NCBI GenBank assembly: GCA_964035545.1
Contig: OZ037766.1
Coordinates: forward strand, 23,768,767 to 23,832,766
Reading direction: 5' to 3'
Origin: Bugula neritina
Lineage: Eukaryota > Bryozoa > Gymnolaemata > Cheilostomatida > Bugulidae
DNA: 64,000 nucleotides
The notes beneath the pieces were generated by a model. It saw only the letters and a program-made list of their open reading frames with translations. It did not search any database and had not been told where the DNA came from. Within the stretch, counting starts at the first letter, position 1. Every line of letters begins with the position of its first letter. Below are positions 26,067-38,781 of the stretch, piece after piece. The translations under genes were made by a program, and so were the position numbers.

Positions 26067-29000
26067 CTGCAAGATAAAAGGAACTGTAACCTTCTATAAG
26101 TGTTAATTTTCAAGAATATAAAATTGATTTTCAACAGTAAACAATCAAAATTGAAAAAAATATAAAAAAACTTACTTACTGTCTACTTTAGATTAACAAA
26201 TGGCATATTTTTTACCATTTATACAAGATATACAGTTTAACGAAACTGATTCAATAAGCAAAAACAATTCAAAATAAAAAGACTTGTACTGCAGTCACAT
26301 ATTTAAAGACTTGATGAGTAAAAGTGTAAGAATTGACGAATTAAAAAGCTGCTCTCTGAAGCTGGCCAGTAACAGCTCACCTCATCTGGCACTTTACTGG
26401 CCTTCTTCAGAGTTCTCATCACACTCTCCCATATGTCTATGATGGTGGTGGTATGCACAGCGTGGATGGCGGAGAAAGAGTGGAGCTTCTTAGTGGCAGA
26501 GTAGAGACTGTATATGGCTTCGTCACTCGAGTCTCCCTGAAAAATGGTAAACATAAATGGTGGTTTGCTATGGTCAACCACAGAAATAGAGCTCTTATAT
26601 AAACGGTGCTGGGATGGATATACAGGGTGTTGGCGGTTATTTACAAAAAAACAGGAGTATGCTAAATGAGTAGAAAGAGCTGACAAAATTACATCCTATT
26701 ATATCATCCTTAACTGTAGGCTGACATAAATGCTGGTTCAAATATCTGCAAAGTGCAACTACAGTGCTATTTAATCCAATCAAATCATTAAAACTGTTTT
26801 GTGCATTTGTGCAATATGATGTATAGGTTTATTTCTGGCCACTTAGCAAGGTTACTACCTATAGTGAAGGTTAACATTAAGTGACAGACATAGTTTCCAA
26901 CAGCATTATATGTCATGGCAAATAGCAATAGAGAACAAGTTAGTTTATTAGCACAGTAGCACATACTAAATTGATCACTTTAACACAAATTACTGTGAAA
27001 TGAAAACTAGAAAGTGAACAAGAAAACTAAATAGCACAAATATTTTTCTATAACATGGGAAAGAGAAAGTGGCTTGTGAAAAATTCACTGTTAACCTACT
27101 GTAGTAATACTCAGTCTACTGTAGTAATACTCAGTCTACTGTAGTAATACTAAGTCTACTGTAGCAACACTCCGTTTACATTACAGATGGCGCAATGATG
27201 TCCACAGATTGTAAGATGATAATTTTCACTTACCTCTTCAATGCAGAGTAGCCAGGCATCTTTATATTTTGTAATAAGGCTATCCACCAATGAGCTCTTC
27301 GCTAGGTCTACTTTAGCAAATGTAGAATACTGATCGTTGCAGAAGTAGTCAAACACATCGGCACAAGCTTGCAATGTCTGCAGCAATACAAATAGGAATT
27401 CCAAACTTATAAATATAGAGGAGAAAATTACCAATTCTGAAGCATAGATTTTTTCAAAACAGTGGAAAACATAATATAAATATCATTGTCATTTATTAAA
27501 TGATTAATACCTATTAAAGAGCTTGTCTATGTTAAAAATATGTTAAAAATATTATGTTAAAATATTGTCATCTAGTTAATAGGCATAATCAATAAAGATT
27601 ATAATATCACATTTTTATAGTGAACGAATATCAGTTATACCTCTCTGCAATTCTTCAGATGTTTGACTCATTCGTCTCACACTAACCAATCAAAGAGAGG
27701 CACACTTACGGACTGATCACTCTGTTTTTCCACAAGATCTCTGAGCATGTTGAGAAGGTGGTGAAGATGCTTTTCCTTTCTGCTCTTAGTGTAGACATCA
27801 AGGTCAAAATGAGTGGCAATCTTGAGCAGGTGGTTTATGTTCTCTTTCTCCGATCCAAACTGCAGATAAAGACTTAATCAAACGTATTTCTCGTGATGAC
27901 ATAGACATACACATTTGTTGGTGACAGGCAGGCAAGTTTCTTTAAATTTGGTTTTTATAAAATAAATTCTGTTACACATCTAAAGATACTATTTTTTCAA
28001 ATAATTGATAAGATCTCTCTCTACAGATCGCTACTAGTAGCTGTTCTGCTGCATGTGATCTGTTGAACTCTGTGACATGTAGGTAGTCGAGTATTCAGAC
28101 AATCTTATGCCCCGAGACTAGCTCACTTAAATATTACTAAAAAAAGCTAATTGTCAATAAACAAAGTTTATCAAAATTGTTTGAGTTCGAAATGTTATGA
28201 GTTCCACACTGAAGTATACGGGCCCCAGCCTTTGCAGCAAGCCATCATCATACAATGGCCAAATGTCTTGCCAAGGCGAATGTTTTTAATTCTCTATGAC
28301 AGCAATTTATTTTAGCTGTAAAAATAGTTAAAATACGTGTAAAGTTTCAACTACTTTAAAAAACGTAGCTGAGTTTCTAATAACTGGCTAATATTGAGAT
28401 CCATCTATCGACTTAGCACATAGCAACTACAGGTAAAAGCTAACACATGCCTTTGACAAAAGTGCCGGCAGAGCCTCAATAAAATGCTCCGTCATGTCGT
28501 ATTTGTCATCTCTAGCTTGTTTCTGTTCCTTGCCAGTGAGTTTTCTGTGGGCAGCACCACGGCCAGGTGGGTACTCCCCCGTAGCGGCTTGATGCACACA
28601 ACATGACATTATGTCTATGAGTCTAGACTCCTGGTCCTGCGTTAGTGCTGAGGAATAGAAACAGAACCTTAATAAAAGTTATAGACACATTTGCCTTTGG
28701 TTAGGTTGGTAAATTAATCATAGATGGAAACAAAGGTTATTGGTTTGGTTGAGAAATAAGCAACACCAGAGAGCAGCTCTGGGAAGTTTATTAAAAACAA
28801 ATTGAACCCTTGCAGCCTCAACCCACTTAGTTAGTTTAGTATTTAGCCTTCCACTCCAGGGTTAGTCTGATATTGGAGGAGATAAAGTTTCACTTGACAC
28901 TTTTAAGTGAAAATGAAAGAGTTTAAACTAAGCTATATGCATATTGGTGTCCATCATATAACATGCGGCTGACAATATTATAAACAATATATTATTAATA

Positions 29001-32000
29001 ATATACAGAGAACAAAGTATAGAGAAATGATCTCAGCTTTATGGATGATCAACTTCTTAGTCTAAACTCTAAACCATCAGCTACAACTAGCAATAACTTG
29101 CAGAAACTTGTAAAGTTGCGTTTATACCTCTGCTGAAAAAAGTACTGATTTTTAGTTAATTTCACTCGTTCAAGTACCTGTTTATAGTTTTACTGAAACT
29201 CGGTAAAATCATATTGATGCGGAAGTTCACTTTTTAATAGTGGAATATGACTCGCTTAATCGCTATTTGATACCCATTAAAAGCGTAGTAAATTAGTAAA
29301 GTTGGCAGCATAAAATCGATAATTGGAAGGCGTAGTCTCGATACAATTATAAACATAGAAGCACGTCATCTTGTCGTTTAAGTCATAATTAAATACCGAT
29401 GTCTACAAGGAGTTATTACTCCTTTTGAGTATTATTCTGAACTTGGCCGATTAAGTTATCACAGTAGAACAATTTTAACGAGTGGCTTTTACAATGCAAT
29501 GCAACTCAGTAAAATTTCAAACGACCAAATTAAATTTCTGACTGAAAATCGTGAAGGTATAAACGCAACTTAAGAAGCTGGGTAGGAATAGTAAAGTGAA
29601 TCTACTATTGGTTGTAGTGATGAGTAAAAGTCACATACCTTCATCAGTGGCTGACTCATCTAGCAGTAACTCAGTCATTGCCTTCCAGTCCTTGAGCATT
29701 GGGTTGATGTCCCACAAAGAGTCCACCAGGTATGTGGCATGCTCGTGTAACTGTTTATAATAGTGAATACAATATAATATAATATAATAAATAACAATAA
29801 ATAAATAAAAGCAATAATAGTGAAAATAATTTGATATTTTAATGTAGAGAAATAACCATGTCAATGTTGAAGAGTAGTTTACTTAAAAAATAAAAATTCA
29901 AGACAAACATATAGCATTAAAAATTTTGATTATTATATAGTATTTTGGTAGTTTGACTACATATGGCTTGTCAAAAGTAATGTATAAAGTTATTTGGTGT
30001 ATTTACTGTTGATACTGCATTGCTAAAAACACTTGCAAATAACTTCAGAAAATTACAGAATACTTAGGCTAGTAGCACTTATTGCTATCTGCCAACATAT
30101 TGCTGGCAGTTCCAAGCAGCATAACCAAACAAGGCAAACTAGAAAATTTCTAACAAATTTCCCTAACATTGAAATACCACTGCATACTAGATATCAGTTC
30201 AGTTGTGTGGAATAATTGACAAACATAACAGGAATATGAAGTATAACACTATAGAAGGGAAGTCTACCTCAGATTCATGGAAGAACTGCACAACAGTCTT
30301 CAGCTTAGCATAGTTGGGGTTCTGCTCATTAGCCCCAGACTTTTTACCACGAGAAGGGGCGTCACTCTCTTCCCCCTCAGGACCATCTATCATCTTGAAA
30401 TTTAGGAAGTCAGCTGCCGCTTGGGCCACACCTACATATTATCAGTAGTTACAAGAACTCAGTATTCATTATATATAAACATACAAAACATTTAAGACCT
30501 TGAATAAAAGTTTTAATAATTTAAATAAAGCTCAACATATTTTTAATTTAAAGTAAAATAGTAAATTATCAAAAATTTTCAGTGAGCTGATCACCATCAA
30601 AGCCCCTTTTAAAATCAACCTCGAACAACTACTTGAATTTTACTGTGAAATAATAATTTTAAGAGAAATTACAGCATGATTAGGGAAATAACTCTAAATA
30701 TAGCTACAAAGTTAAGTGTACAGCAAATGATAAACTTACAAACGTATTGAGCAAGGCAGAACAAATTAAGAAATATCAAGTTTCAGCAGCAGTTGAAAGG
30801 CATACACAGCAGCAGAATATATTCCAACGTTTATAAACATTAGGAAAAATTAATTCACTTTACTAACAGTCAGGATGAACTTGAAATAATAACTATCAAG
30901 CAATTAAAAACACAGTTCATATTGTGCATTTGAAAAAAAAGAGGGAAAAATCAATCAAATTATATAGATCACTTTACTCATTAGTTAGTATGTAAAGTTA
31001 GCACACTTTATAATACTAATCTTGATTTTATTGGAAGACAGATGAAATACTTAAGAACAAATTCAACTGAGAAATTTACACCTAGTAGAAAAAAGACCAC
31101 TTTCTTACCTCTGTTACTAGAGAACACCAATTCATAGACATTCTCCGCATCTCTGAGGGACATGACGTTGGAATTGTTTCTACACAAACATATATATATA
31201 CTTTGATTACAACAAGTATACAGCATATAATAATATAATATGCTGCAGTAGAATATATCTCCAAAAACATTATGACATTAAAATTAATGAACATGATTTT
31301 ATGTTTAGGTTATCTTATTACCTCCTAAAATCACACTATGACTATAATTATATGATATGCAAGATAAGCTTGCATATTACACATGTACAGCCATCATTAA
31401 ATATAATTTATCAAATTAGTAAAAAAATACAAAAAATAACAATTGTGTCAGCAAAATATACTATATTCTATAGCACCATAACCATACTTATATAGAATGA
31501 AAAAATAGAAATATTGCTTAACTAAGACCTACTTGGTAATAACAAGTATAAGCTTGACAGCTGCAATGGCCACTTCATAATCCTTATCAAGAGTCATCTC
31601 CACTATGCGGTCTTTAAATCTGTGAGTAAACAACTCCAGTTTATTCTCATAGCCGTCTTCTAGTTCATACAAGGAGCTGATGGCTTTGACACATGTCAGT
31701 CGTACATCTGAAACCTACACATGGATATAAAATATATACATAGTTTGACACTCATAACAGGTACTTCCCATTATATCATCATATTTAAATCAGAAATAGT
31801 TTCATAGTACAACACTTCGTCCAAATCAATTATATGAAAAGAGAAAATGTATTTGAATGATTGACTTACACTCGGTAAGATCTTTAAACAATTACCTCAG
31901 CACTATAGAATGTCACACATTGACGAAATAACCATAATAACATAATAAATGTAATATTAGAATTAGAGTAACATTGCGATATCAAAAGGTCCTAGAAAAT

Positions 32001-35000
32001 TCCTACTTTTGCACTAGCTGTGAAATAACCTGTTTGAATATTTCATTAGCAAAAATTAAACTACATGCAATACAAAAGGACTAAATTCCCAAGCAAATAC
32101 ATTAAACTACTACAATACGGCCAATATACTATTATAAAGATATAATAAATCATCCACAATTAGTATACAAACATAACCAACACTGGTTCTAGTGGATATT
32201 CATTTAAAGCATACCCTGTCATATAGGGTCCAGCCGAGGTACTTGAGATAGCTGTCTTCAAGGTAGAGAGACGGCAACTTGCAGATCCATAGCCCGAGCT
32301 CATTGATCGATATGCTCCTGATGTCGGGCACCACATCTCTGTACCGGAAAACAAAGACGCCTCTAAATATGAAAGTCAGCATGTTGAGAAGCTCCGTGTG
32401 ATTTTGGTCCAACTACAAAACAGAAATTTAAAGAGTCTACTATAAACTGAATGACAGAGGAAAGGAGGCAGTGGACATAGTTTAGCTGCAAGGTCATTAG
32501 TAATTATTATAAATATCATTTAGGAAATCTCATTGTGGATAATTATTGACAGTTATCTTCCTTGTCAAAAACATATTCTACTAACAACTATTACTGAAAC
32601 AGAAAATCAACGGAATTGAGCAAAAGATGTAACAAATAAGGTTTTAAAATAAACAAAACATGTATTTATGAAAAATTGTCAAAATTTTATCTTAAAAAAA
32701 TGTATAACTATAGAATATTGCACCCAAAAACAACCTAAGCCATCAAGAACAGTCACATTGTTGCTATGAAATAATTTAAACCTTCCGCTCTATGTTCAAG
32801 CATTAAAAAAGCCATAGCCTTTATAATTCATTTAAAAAAAATAAGTTCATAAAAATTGGATGCATCGCCATTTGATACGGAGTCGTATAGTACAGAGCAT
32901 TAGCAGCCGCAGTAAATGCAAATTCTGAGATAGCCAAGAAAATGGAAATATAGCATGATCACAGCATGATGGGACGACATGCAGTAAAGACTTGAACAAA
33001 GTTTACATATTATTTTATAATTATAAGCCGCTATAGAGGTAGCTGATTCACTGTGTTTCCAAGTTTCGTACAATGTGAAAAAAATTTTTATTGGGTGTTT
33101 GGGAACAGTTGCATTGAATGAAACTACAACCGTATGTTCATGCAAACTGCAACGACTAATTCATTCACACAATTGGAAGTCATTGGAACGCAGTGATTAA
33201 GAAAAACCCCACACTACACAATAGTAGCAACCAACCTCCTGCTTCTTGTGTTGCAGGGCGTTCAGTCTCTCCCCCGCCTTTTTACTCTGGTGCTTACTCT
33301 TCTCACTCTCGTACTGCCTCCTCGCATTCTCCTTGGCCTGCTCCACCGACACAGCCACGTCCACTAGGGCCGTCATCAGCTTCATCGCTATGGAAACCAA
33401 GTGGCTCTTAGAAACCGTGATACAACTAATAGTAGTTATACAGCAGCACTGGTTGCGCTAGCACTCATACAGTAGTCATAGTCATACAAGTAATCATACA
33501 GCTGTGGTAGTTACACTAAAAGTTAACTCATCCACCTACTGGTTATACTATCAATTATTATATTAAATACATAACACTGGATTTGAAAGTTAATAGCTAA
33601 ACCTTGAGCATATTTCAAGTTTTATCAAAAACCCTTGGTGAAAGGGTGTACTATTACTAAACTACTAAAGAGCGTATCAATTATTCAGTAACTTGTAATA
33701 AATATTAAGTACTATACTAACTACTCAGTAATGCACTAATTACTCACTAATGTAACAACTGCTCACTAATGTATCAACTGTTCAGTACCATACTAACTAC
33801 TCTGCAATGCACTAACTACTCAGTATAGTACAACTCACTCAAGAGAGTGCTGGTGTGTCTGAAGGCACGGACTTGAGAATCAGTGAGACCGGTGAGAAAG
33901 CTGGAAATGTTATCCACAAGATATCCGTCGTACACAAAGCTATGCTGACACTGTTGAATCACATGACGTATAAAGTCAGCAAGATTAGCCCTAAGCTTCT
34001 TGTAGTTTCTGTCGGCCATTATCAGTGGGTAATCAGCAGATTCCTGGAATATAACAGGTAGTGGATGAATAAAGAGAGGACGAATCATTGACTCACGCAG
34101 AATAACGGTGCTCTGTAGCAAAAACGTCAAGTGCTACAGAGATTTGTGTCATGACATCACAGTCAATAGCTTGAATTTCAATGTTTACTTGGAATTGTAG
34201 AGTGAAAACACAAAGAAGAAACTTACTAGATACTATATACACTTATAGATACTATATAAAACCATGATATAAATATAAGATGAATATATGATGGAAACAC
34301 AGCTTATAGAGGCATGATATAGAGGTATGATATAGAAAGTTGATATAGATATGGTAGAAAGAAATGATATAGATATAAACACACGATATATAGACATGAT
34401 GTAAACTTATGAAATAGAGAATAGATATACGATATAAACACATTCAATAAAGATATTATATAGAGACATGGGGCTGATAGTATAAAATAAGTTCAACTCA
34501 AGCAGACATGCCTCATCAAACTCTTCAGTCATTTTCCTGATGATCTCGGCAAACTCCATGTTAGCCTGCATCTCCTCATCAATGTGTCCCCGACATCCGG
34601 AACTTTGAATAAACAACTGAAACATCTGAAGTAGTCCGGTGTCTCTGTCATTCTTGTACACTTCTACCCAGTCCTGAGCTACCGACTGCAACACAGAGGG
34701 GTTGATTTAGATATAAGCAAATACATGCGTTTGGAAAAAGAGAAAATCTTGAAAATAAAAAAGTAAGCTATAACTAAAAGTTCCTTTTATGCAACTTGAA
34801 TGAAAATTAAAAGATTTTGCACTGATGTTACTAAACGATTTAATAACAATTGGGGTTATAAATATAATTTGTGTATAAATAGTGAACTTTAAATAATTCA
34901 TAAATTTATGGAGATTTATGTCAGCTTAACCTTGTACCCAAAACAAAACTGGCAGAGGGCACTGCATAGGTTACCTGCATGTCCGCCCGAGTACTTATTA

Positions 35001-35399
35001 GTAATTCAAATAAAGGTTTTCCTGCCGAGGTTTTGCTGTGGTGAACTTTCCTCTTCTGGCGAGGAGGAGGGGGCATGAGGTCTCCCTCGTCTGCTTCAGT
35101 TGATGCTGAACACAGTTTACGATATTAAAATCAATAATATAGCATAGCTATGATATAAAAATGTAAGAGACAAAAGTTAAGCGAGTGAACTTGACATGAA
35201 CATAATATGAATATGCAACATAGGCCGTGCTACAACAAGATTACTTTAAAACTTTACTGCTAAACTCAACAAAAAGAATTACAAAGAGCTCAAATAACCT
35301 ACCTGTTTGCGAGGCATCACGACGTCTAGTTGAGGGTTGTTGAACATTGGCGATGGTTTCTTTAGCAACTAGCTTAGCTTTCCTTGTACCAGGCATCAT
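19177..35399 (-). CDS. STAG: Cohesin subunit SA/STAG (stromalin), 24 exons, complete
   Basis: STAG proteins are HEAT-repeat subunits that clasp the RAD21 kleisin of cohesin and help load it and position it on chromatin in the nucleus. Exons: 35399-35303, 35105-34975, 34685-34512, 34043-33839, 33387-33236, 32412-32215, 31714-31533, 31179-31109, 30431-30268, 29750-29639, 28647-28451, 27859-27710, 27377-27234, 26536-26381, 26066-25893, 24868-24709, 23864-23731, 22930-22829, 22564-22416, 21880-21755, 20930-20776, 20522-20397, 19687-19524 and 19206-19177. They join in one frame to about 1150 residues, slightly shorter than vertebrate STAG1/2 (about 1230-1260). The family hallmark [17 protein letters not shown] is present, as are [38 protein letters not shown] and [12 protein letters not shown]. 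An in-frame TAG directly precedes the start region. Three introns (after exons 3, 11 and 21) need GC donors. STAG1 versus STAG2 cannot be assigned; it is probably the single pre-duplication orthologue. Confidence 0.95.
19858..20065 (+). mobile_element. tRNA-derived SINE in a STAG intron
   Basis: CAGCTGTGGTCTAGGGGTTA (A box) then GGGTTCGAATCCC (B box), followed by the shared body with GCATCCAGTCATAATTGCTC and a tail near TGACTGTAAACTTGCGTGAG. Antisense to the STAG transcript. Confidence 0.85.
21950..22165. repeat. AT-rich low-complexity tract (ATAATATA-type)
   Basis: Dominated by ATAATATACTAT-like words with few G or C bases. It sits in the STAG intron between exons 19 and 20. Confidence 0.8.
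25154..25537. mobile_element. MITE-like element with about 30-bp terminal inverted repeats
   Basis: The left end CCTGGCCTCACACTCGTGAG continues AATCACACAAAG. The right end read in reverse complement is CCTAGCCACACACTTGTGAG continuing AATCACACGAAA. The interior (about 320 bases) has no reading frame of note. It lies in STAG intron 15, directly beside the minisatellite that follows. The superfamily cannot be assigned, and no clear target duplication was found. Confidence 0.6.
25553..25893. repeat. Minisatellite, about 32-bp unit, about 11 copies, abutting a STAG splice donor
   Basis: Units of the form GGTTAGACTGTGAACCAACC followed by TCACAAGTAGAG, with variants. On the minus strand each unit contains TGTGAGGTTGGTT, which matches the real exon 15 end and donor (TGTGAG|GTTGGTT at 25898-25887). 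The array begins at the exon border and runs into the intron. Confidence 0.85.
26381..31179 (-). CDS. STAG: STAG exons 8-14: central HEAT repeats
   Basis: Exons 31179-31109, 30431-30268, 29750-29639, 28647-28451, 27859-27710, 27377-27234 and 26536-26381. Recognisable blocks are [56 protein letters not shown] with [25 protein letters not shown] and [11 protein letters not shown]. They match the order of the central helical repeats of animal STAG that line the kleisin groove. The donor after LPALLSK is GCATGT (GC-AG intron), because the nearest GT would break the frame into FGSEKENI. Confidence 0.9.
27098..27178. repeat. 20-bp tandem repeat, four copies
   Basis: CTACTGTAGTAATACTCAGT repeated four times with decay in the last copy, in STAG intron 13. 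Confidence 0.85.
31533..34043 (-). CDS. STAG: STAG exons 4-7: STAG domain and stromalin conservative domain
   Basis: Residues about 135-379. Exon 34043-33839 opens ESADYPLIM and carries the invariant [13 protein letters not shown] block of the STAG domain. Exon 33387-33236 continues [13 protein letters not shown]. Exon 32412-32215 holds [18 protein letters not shown], the start of the stromalin conservative domain, then LGLW and [13 protein letters not shown]. Exon 31714-31533 continues [16 protein letters not shown] and [18 protein letters not shown]. In vertebrate SA proteins this region forms the conserved surface that binds CTCF and other partners; the Trp of LGLW and the Arg of DVRLTC are kept here, which suggests but does not prove the same use. 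Confidence 0.92.
33660..33835. repeat. Degenerate short repeats of the ACTACTCAGTAATGCACTA type
   Basis: Loose head-to-tail copies of ACTACTCAGTAATG-like words in the intron directly downstream of STAG exon 4. Confidence 0.5.
34225..34465. repeat. Degenerate GATATAGA/ATGATATA repeat tract
   Basis: Purine-rich low-complexity stretch in the intron between STAG exons 3 and 4, made of ATGATATAGA-like words. Confidence 0.6.
34512..35399 (-). CDS. STAG: STAG exons 1-3: basic N-terminus and first conserved helices
   Basis: Exon 35399-35303 encodes [10 protein letters not shown] and a basic, probably disordered tail. Exon 35105-34975 continues with PPPRQKRK and reaches the first conserved helix (GKPLFELL). 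Exon 34685-34512 encodes QDWVEVYK and [11 protein letters not shown], matching the WIESYK and FIQCSGCKG region of animal STAG. Two adjacent ATGs start the protein; the first is chosen because a TAG lies two codons upstream. The exon 3 donor appears to be GCATGT, the only choice that keeps the frame into the next exon. Confidence 0.88.
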
Positions 35400-38284
35400 G
35401 CACTAACTCCACAGTGCACTAAAAAGCAGTAGTAAAACTGAAGATATGTGTTTTAGATTTTTACGTATGATCATGTGATGAAAAATTTTCCAGTATGATC
35501 TCGACTATGCAATAGATTAACAAAATAATAGTGAACTAAAAAAAAGTTTGAACAAAATGCAAATCTGATACTGATTAACCATATGGTAGTTTAAGTAATT
35601 TACTAGTAGTAGTGGTAGTAATTGTAGTAGTGGTGGTGGTGGTGGTGGTAGTGGTAGTAGTAATGGTACTGTACTAGTACTACGCATTCAGTTTGCTATA
35701 GCAAAAGCAATCAAACTCTGCTCATGCTGCCAGCAAAGCAAAGGATATCGCTTTCAGCCTTTCAAAAAACTTGGTCATCATGTTCCTGAGTGCTCACAGT
35801 AACAGTCACTCACACTGTCCCAGGAAAGAAGACTTTAAAGTTTAATAGCATGACTTGATAGTCAAAATATTATCGTAAATAACCATTATTTTTATATCGA
35901 GTTTGGTAGACCTTCGGATTTTTAGAAGAACGAAATCATAAAATTATTGGCGTAAGGTAAAGATGGTACAGGCAATAATAGCAAAAATGAAAAATAGTAG
36001 GTAAAATGACACATTTTAATATTGGGGTTGGAGTGCTGGGTGGGGGTTTGGGCAAATTCAACATCAGTCTGCCATGTTTACCTACTTTTAGTTATACATT
36101 TGTGCCATTTTTACATGTGCCATTTAATTTTCACCTAAATTCCAATGTTAATTTAATTATCACTATAATAATGATAATCAATATCGAAATTTATAATCAT
36201 TATGATTATGAGTAATGAGTGGTTGTTCCAATTAGAGAAAGACTATCACTACATTTATATTTATACAGTTAATGTTATAGTAACTGTAATGTAACGATAA
36301 TATTGATATTCTATAAACTAAATCTAAAACATTCACCATTAACTTAAATTCACCGCGTCTATTGGGCTTGGCAATGACACCATGATTATAATTCAGATTA
36401 TGACTATTTCTATTACTATTAGCATCATTTTATTTTTAATTTAATATTATGATTCTGATAGACGTGATACTCATACAGTCATAGTGATAGTGAATTTGGT
36501 TAACTTCGAAGACAAAGTCAAATGTTATGCTAAAACTTGAAACCTAATCATCAACGCACTTTATTCAAGCCTTATTAGCGCTTTTATTGTAATGTTTATG
36601 TTTATATTATCACTCTATGGTTATACTCCAAGATAATCACTTACAATGATAATAATATTATAACGACAAATAGTAATACTAATACAGTGAATAACAAACT
36701 CAAAACGAAAATAGCTCTCAACTACGATCACACCGATAATTATCTGCAAATGCGATTGGCGCCGATTACTAAACAGCGTTAGTTGGAGCCCCTATCGAAC
36801 TGCAACCCAATTATAATTAAATTTCTACCTGATGATTTTTGCTAAGCTCTTAATAAAACCGCTCAATTTATCACTGAAGTAGAATATTATGTATTCCAAT
36901 TAAGTGCTTTCTACTCAAGCAGCTGCAAATAGACCGTGTTTCACAGCAGCAAGAAGTAGTCAAACCTGAGACTAAATTGGTGGGGCCCGTAAAGAAAGAC
37001 AAATAAAGATAGCAATAAACAGTTGATGTCTGATTTTTGTTTCATGCTGCTAGGAAAACAGTAACACATTATGATTAAGGATAAAAATATTTTAATGATT
37101 AACATCAATAAAATAATCTGAATAGGTGAATTACTGAATACCAAAGATGAATATTTAAATTATAATATTTACTGTTAGTGTTTATAATTGTATTTTTTCA
37201 TCTTTCTGGCATTGTTTTACTTTTATTTTTACCTGTGATTTTGTTATTTGCCATTTTTAAATTCAAATTGAAATTCAAGTTCAAGTTGTTTTGTAAACTT
37301 AAACTTTAACTTAAACGTCTCAAAGTTCTTCATATTGATATTTATAAATGATGTTGTATAATTCACATTATCATTATGAGTATGGTTGTTAGATTTATTA
37401 AGAACAACTACAAGTATCGTATAACAGTATCACCATCAGTATAACTATAAGTATAAGTTTGAGTTCCACTCACAGTGACAGTCACACAATCACAATGTGA
37501 ATGGCAATCTCAATCTCACTATGACTATCAGTATCACTATCAGTATCTGTACGTAGGTGGATAATAATTATAATAATCATATGATTGTCATGTAACTTAG
37601 TTTTGGTGCTAAACTCAAACTGTGGGTGCTACTAATACTACTACTAGTGCTAATACTAATAGTAATAATCATTGTAATATGCCGTATAATATTAGTTGTT
37701 CTTGAGTGCATATAATACAAGGGCTTTGTTTATAACTATTTATTTTTTCTAGGACATTATACCAGCTGATAATGAGTGTCGCATCTGTGCCTCCTTCACC
37801 TTGCATACAAATAAACTTAGGCTATAAATAAAGATCTGCTAAACTCAACATTTTCTCATTCTGTAACTGTGTTATTGGTGTATGTGTTACTAGAAAATCT
37901 TCTAGTTCTTCACTGTTAATAAAGCATTTATCTAGATGCTAGAATAAAACAGATTATACAGAATACTGTTATTGTGTTCTTAACTAATGGGTTAAAGTTT
38001 ATCAGTTCTGACAGCAATAATTTTGAAATGCTAACTTTTATCCAATAGCCATGGCTGTTAATTGAATTTCTCTTATAGCATTTGTATTAGATTTTTCAAG
38101 GGTTTTTATATATTTTTTTAAAATGCCAATAGTTCAGCTAATTATAATTTAACAATCTTTCTAAGTTTATGCATTTAAACACTTCTAGCTCACTTACCAT
38201 CTTAAAACTACCAAAATGTTTTTAACCTAGTTTACATCATTATAGTTTAAGGTTGCTTATTCAGCTGCAATTATTGGTTGCACC
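35400..38284. promoter_or_regulatory. Divergent intergenic region between STAG and DDX11
   Basis: 2.9 kb lies between the two start codons, which point away from each other, so both promoters and any upstream untranslated exons should be here. I see no coding exon. The sequence is AT-rich with loose low-complexity stretches (for example ATCAGTATAACTATAAGTAT-like words at 37420-37560). No convincing TATA box or CpG-rich core stands out by eye. Shared regulation is an inference from orientation. Confidence 0.5.
35600..35685. repeat. Trinucleotide microsatellite (GTA/GTG)n
   Basis: Run of GTAGTAGTGG and GTGGTGGTGG units in the 5' flank of STAG, about 200 bases upstream of the start codon on the STAG side. 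Confidence 0.9.
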
Positions 38285-38781
38285 ATGGATGACCTTGAAG
38301 ACTGGGGTGATGATGAACTTTTCCTAGCAGTTGCAGGTACCCTACATCACATGTAATCATCCTATTTTCTAAAAATGTAGATGATCACTATTCATTGGTC
38401 CTATTTATAACATCTTGCAGCTACGTTCAGAATGCTTGAAAATCTCATCTCTTTGTCTTGCATATATCTCAATATAAACTGATTTTCTACTAATTTTGAT
38501 ATTACTAGGTTAACTAATTATACTTTTTTTGGTTTTATTTTTATGCTCTGTCATCCATTAGTTTTGTCGGAGGCCACTCTACAACTGTTTACATATTTTG
38601 CAAACCTCTATGTGATATTACTTTTCATTTCCTGTGCAACAACTCTTCACCAGGTAGTCAGGTTCCCAAGGAGTTTCCTTTCCCATTTGAGCCCTATGAA
38701 ATACAAAAGCAGCTTATGGCTAAAATATATGAAGTTTTGGATCTAAAGAAGATTGGTATATTTGAAAGTCCCACAGGAACT
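38285..38781 (+). CDS. DDX11: DDX11 exons 1-2: acidic N-terminus, Q-like motif, first half of Walker A
   Basis: Exon 1 (38285-38336) encodes [17 protein letters not shown], an acidic segment I do not recall in human DDX11. Exon 2 (38654-38781) begins at CACCAG|GTAGTC and encodes [18 protein letters not shown] through GIFESPTGT, ending exactly inside the phosphate-binding loop at donor GTAAGT. The remaining GKS is on exon 3, 4.1 kb away, so the ATP-binding loop is split by a transposon-bearing intron. Confidence 0.88.

Noticed and set aside
32900-33145. 81-residue minus-strand frame in a STAG intron
   Set aside because: STAG exons 5 and 6 join in phase without it, and it has no family match.
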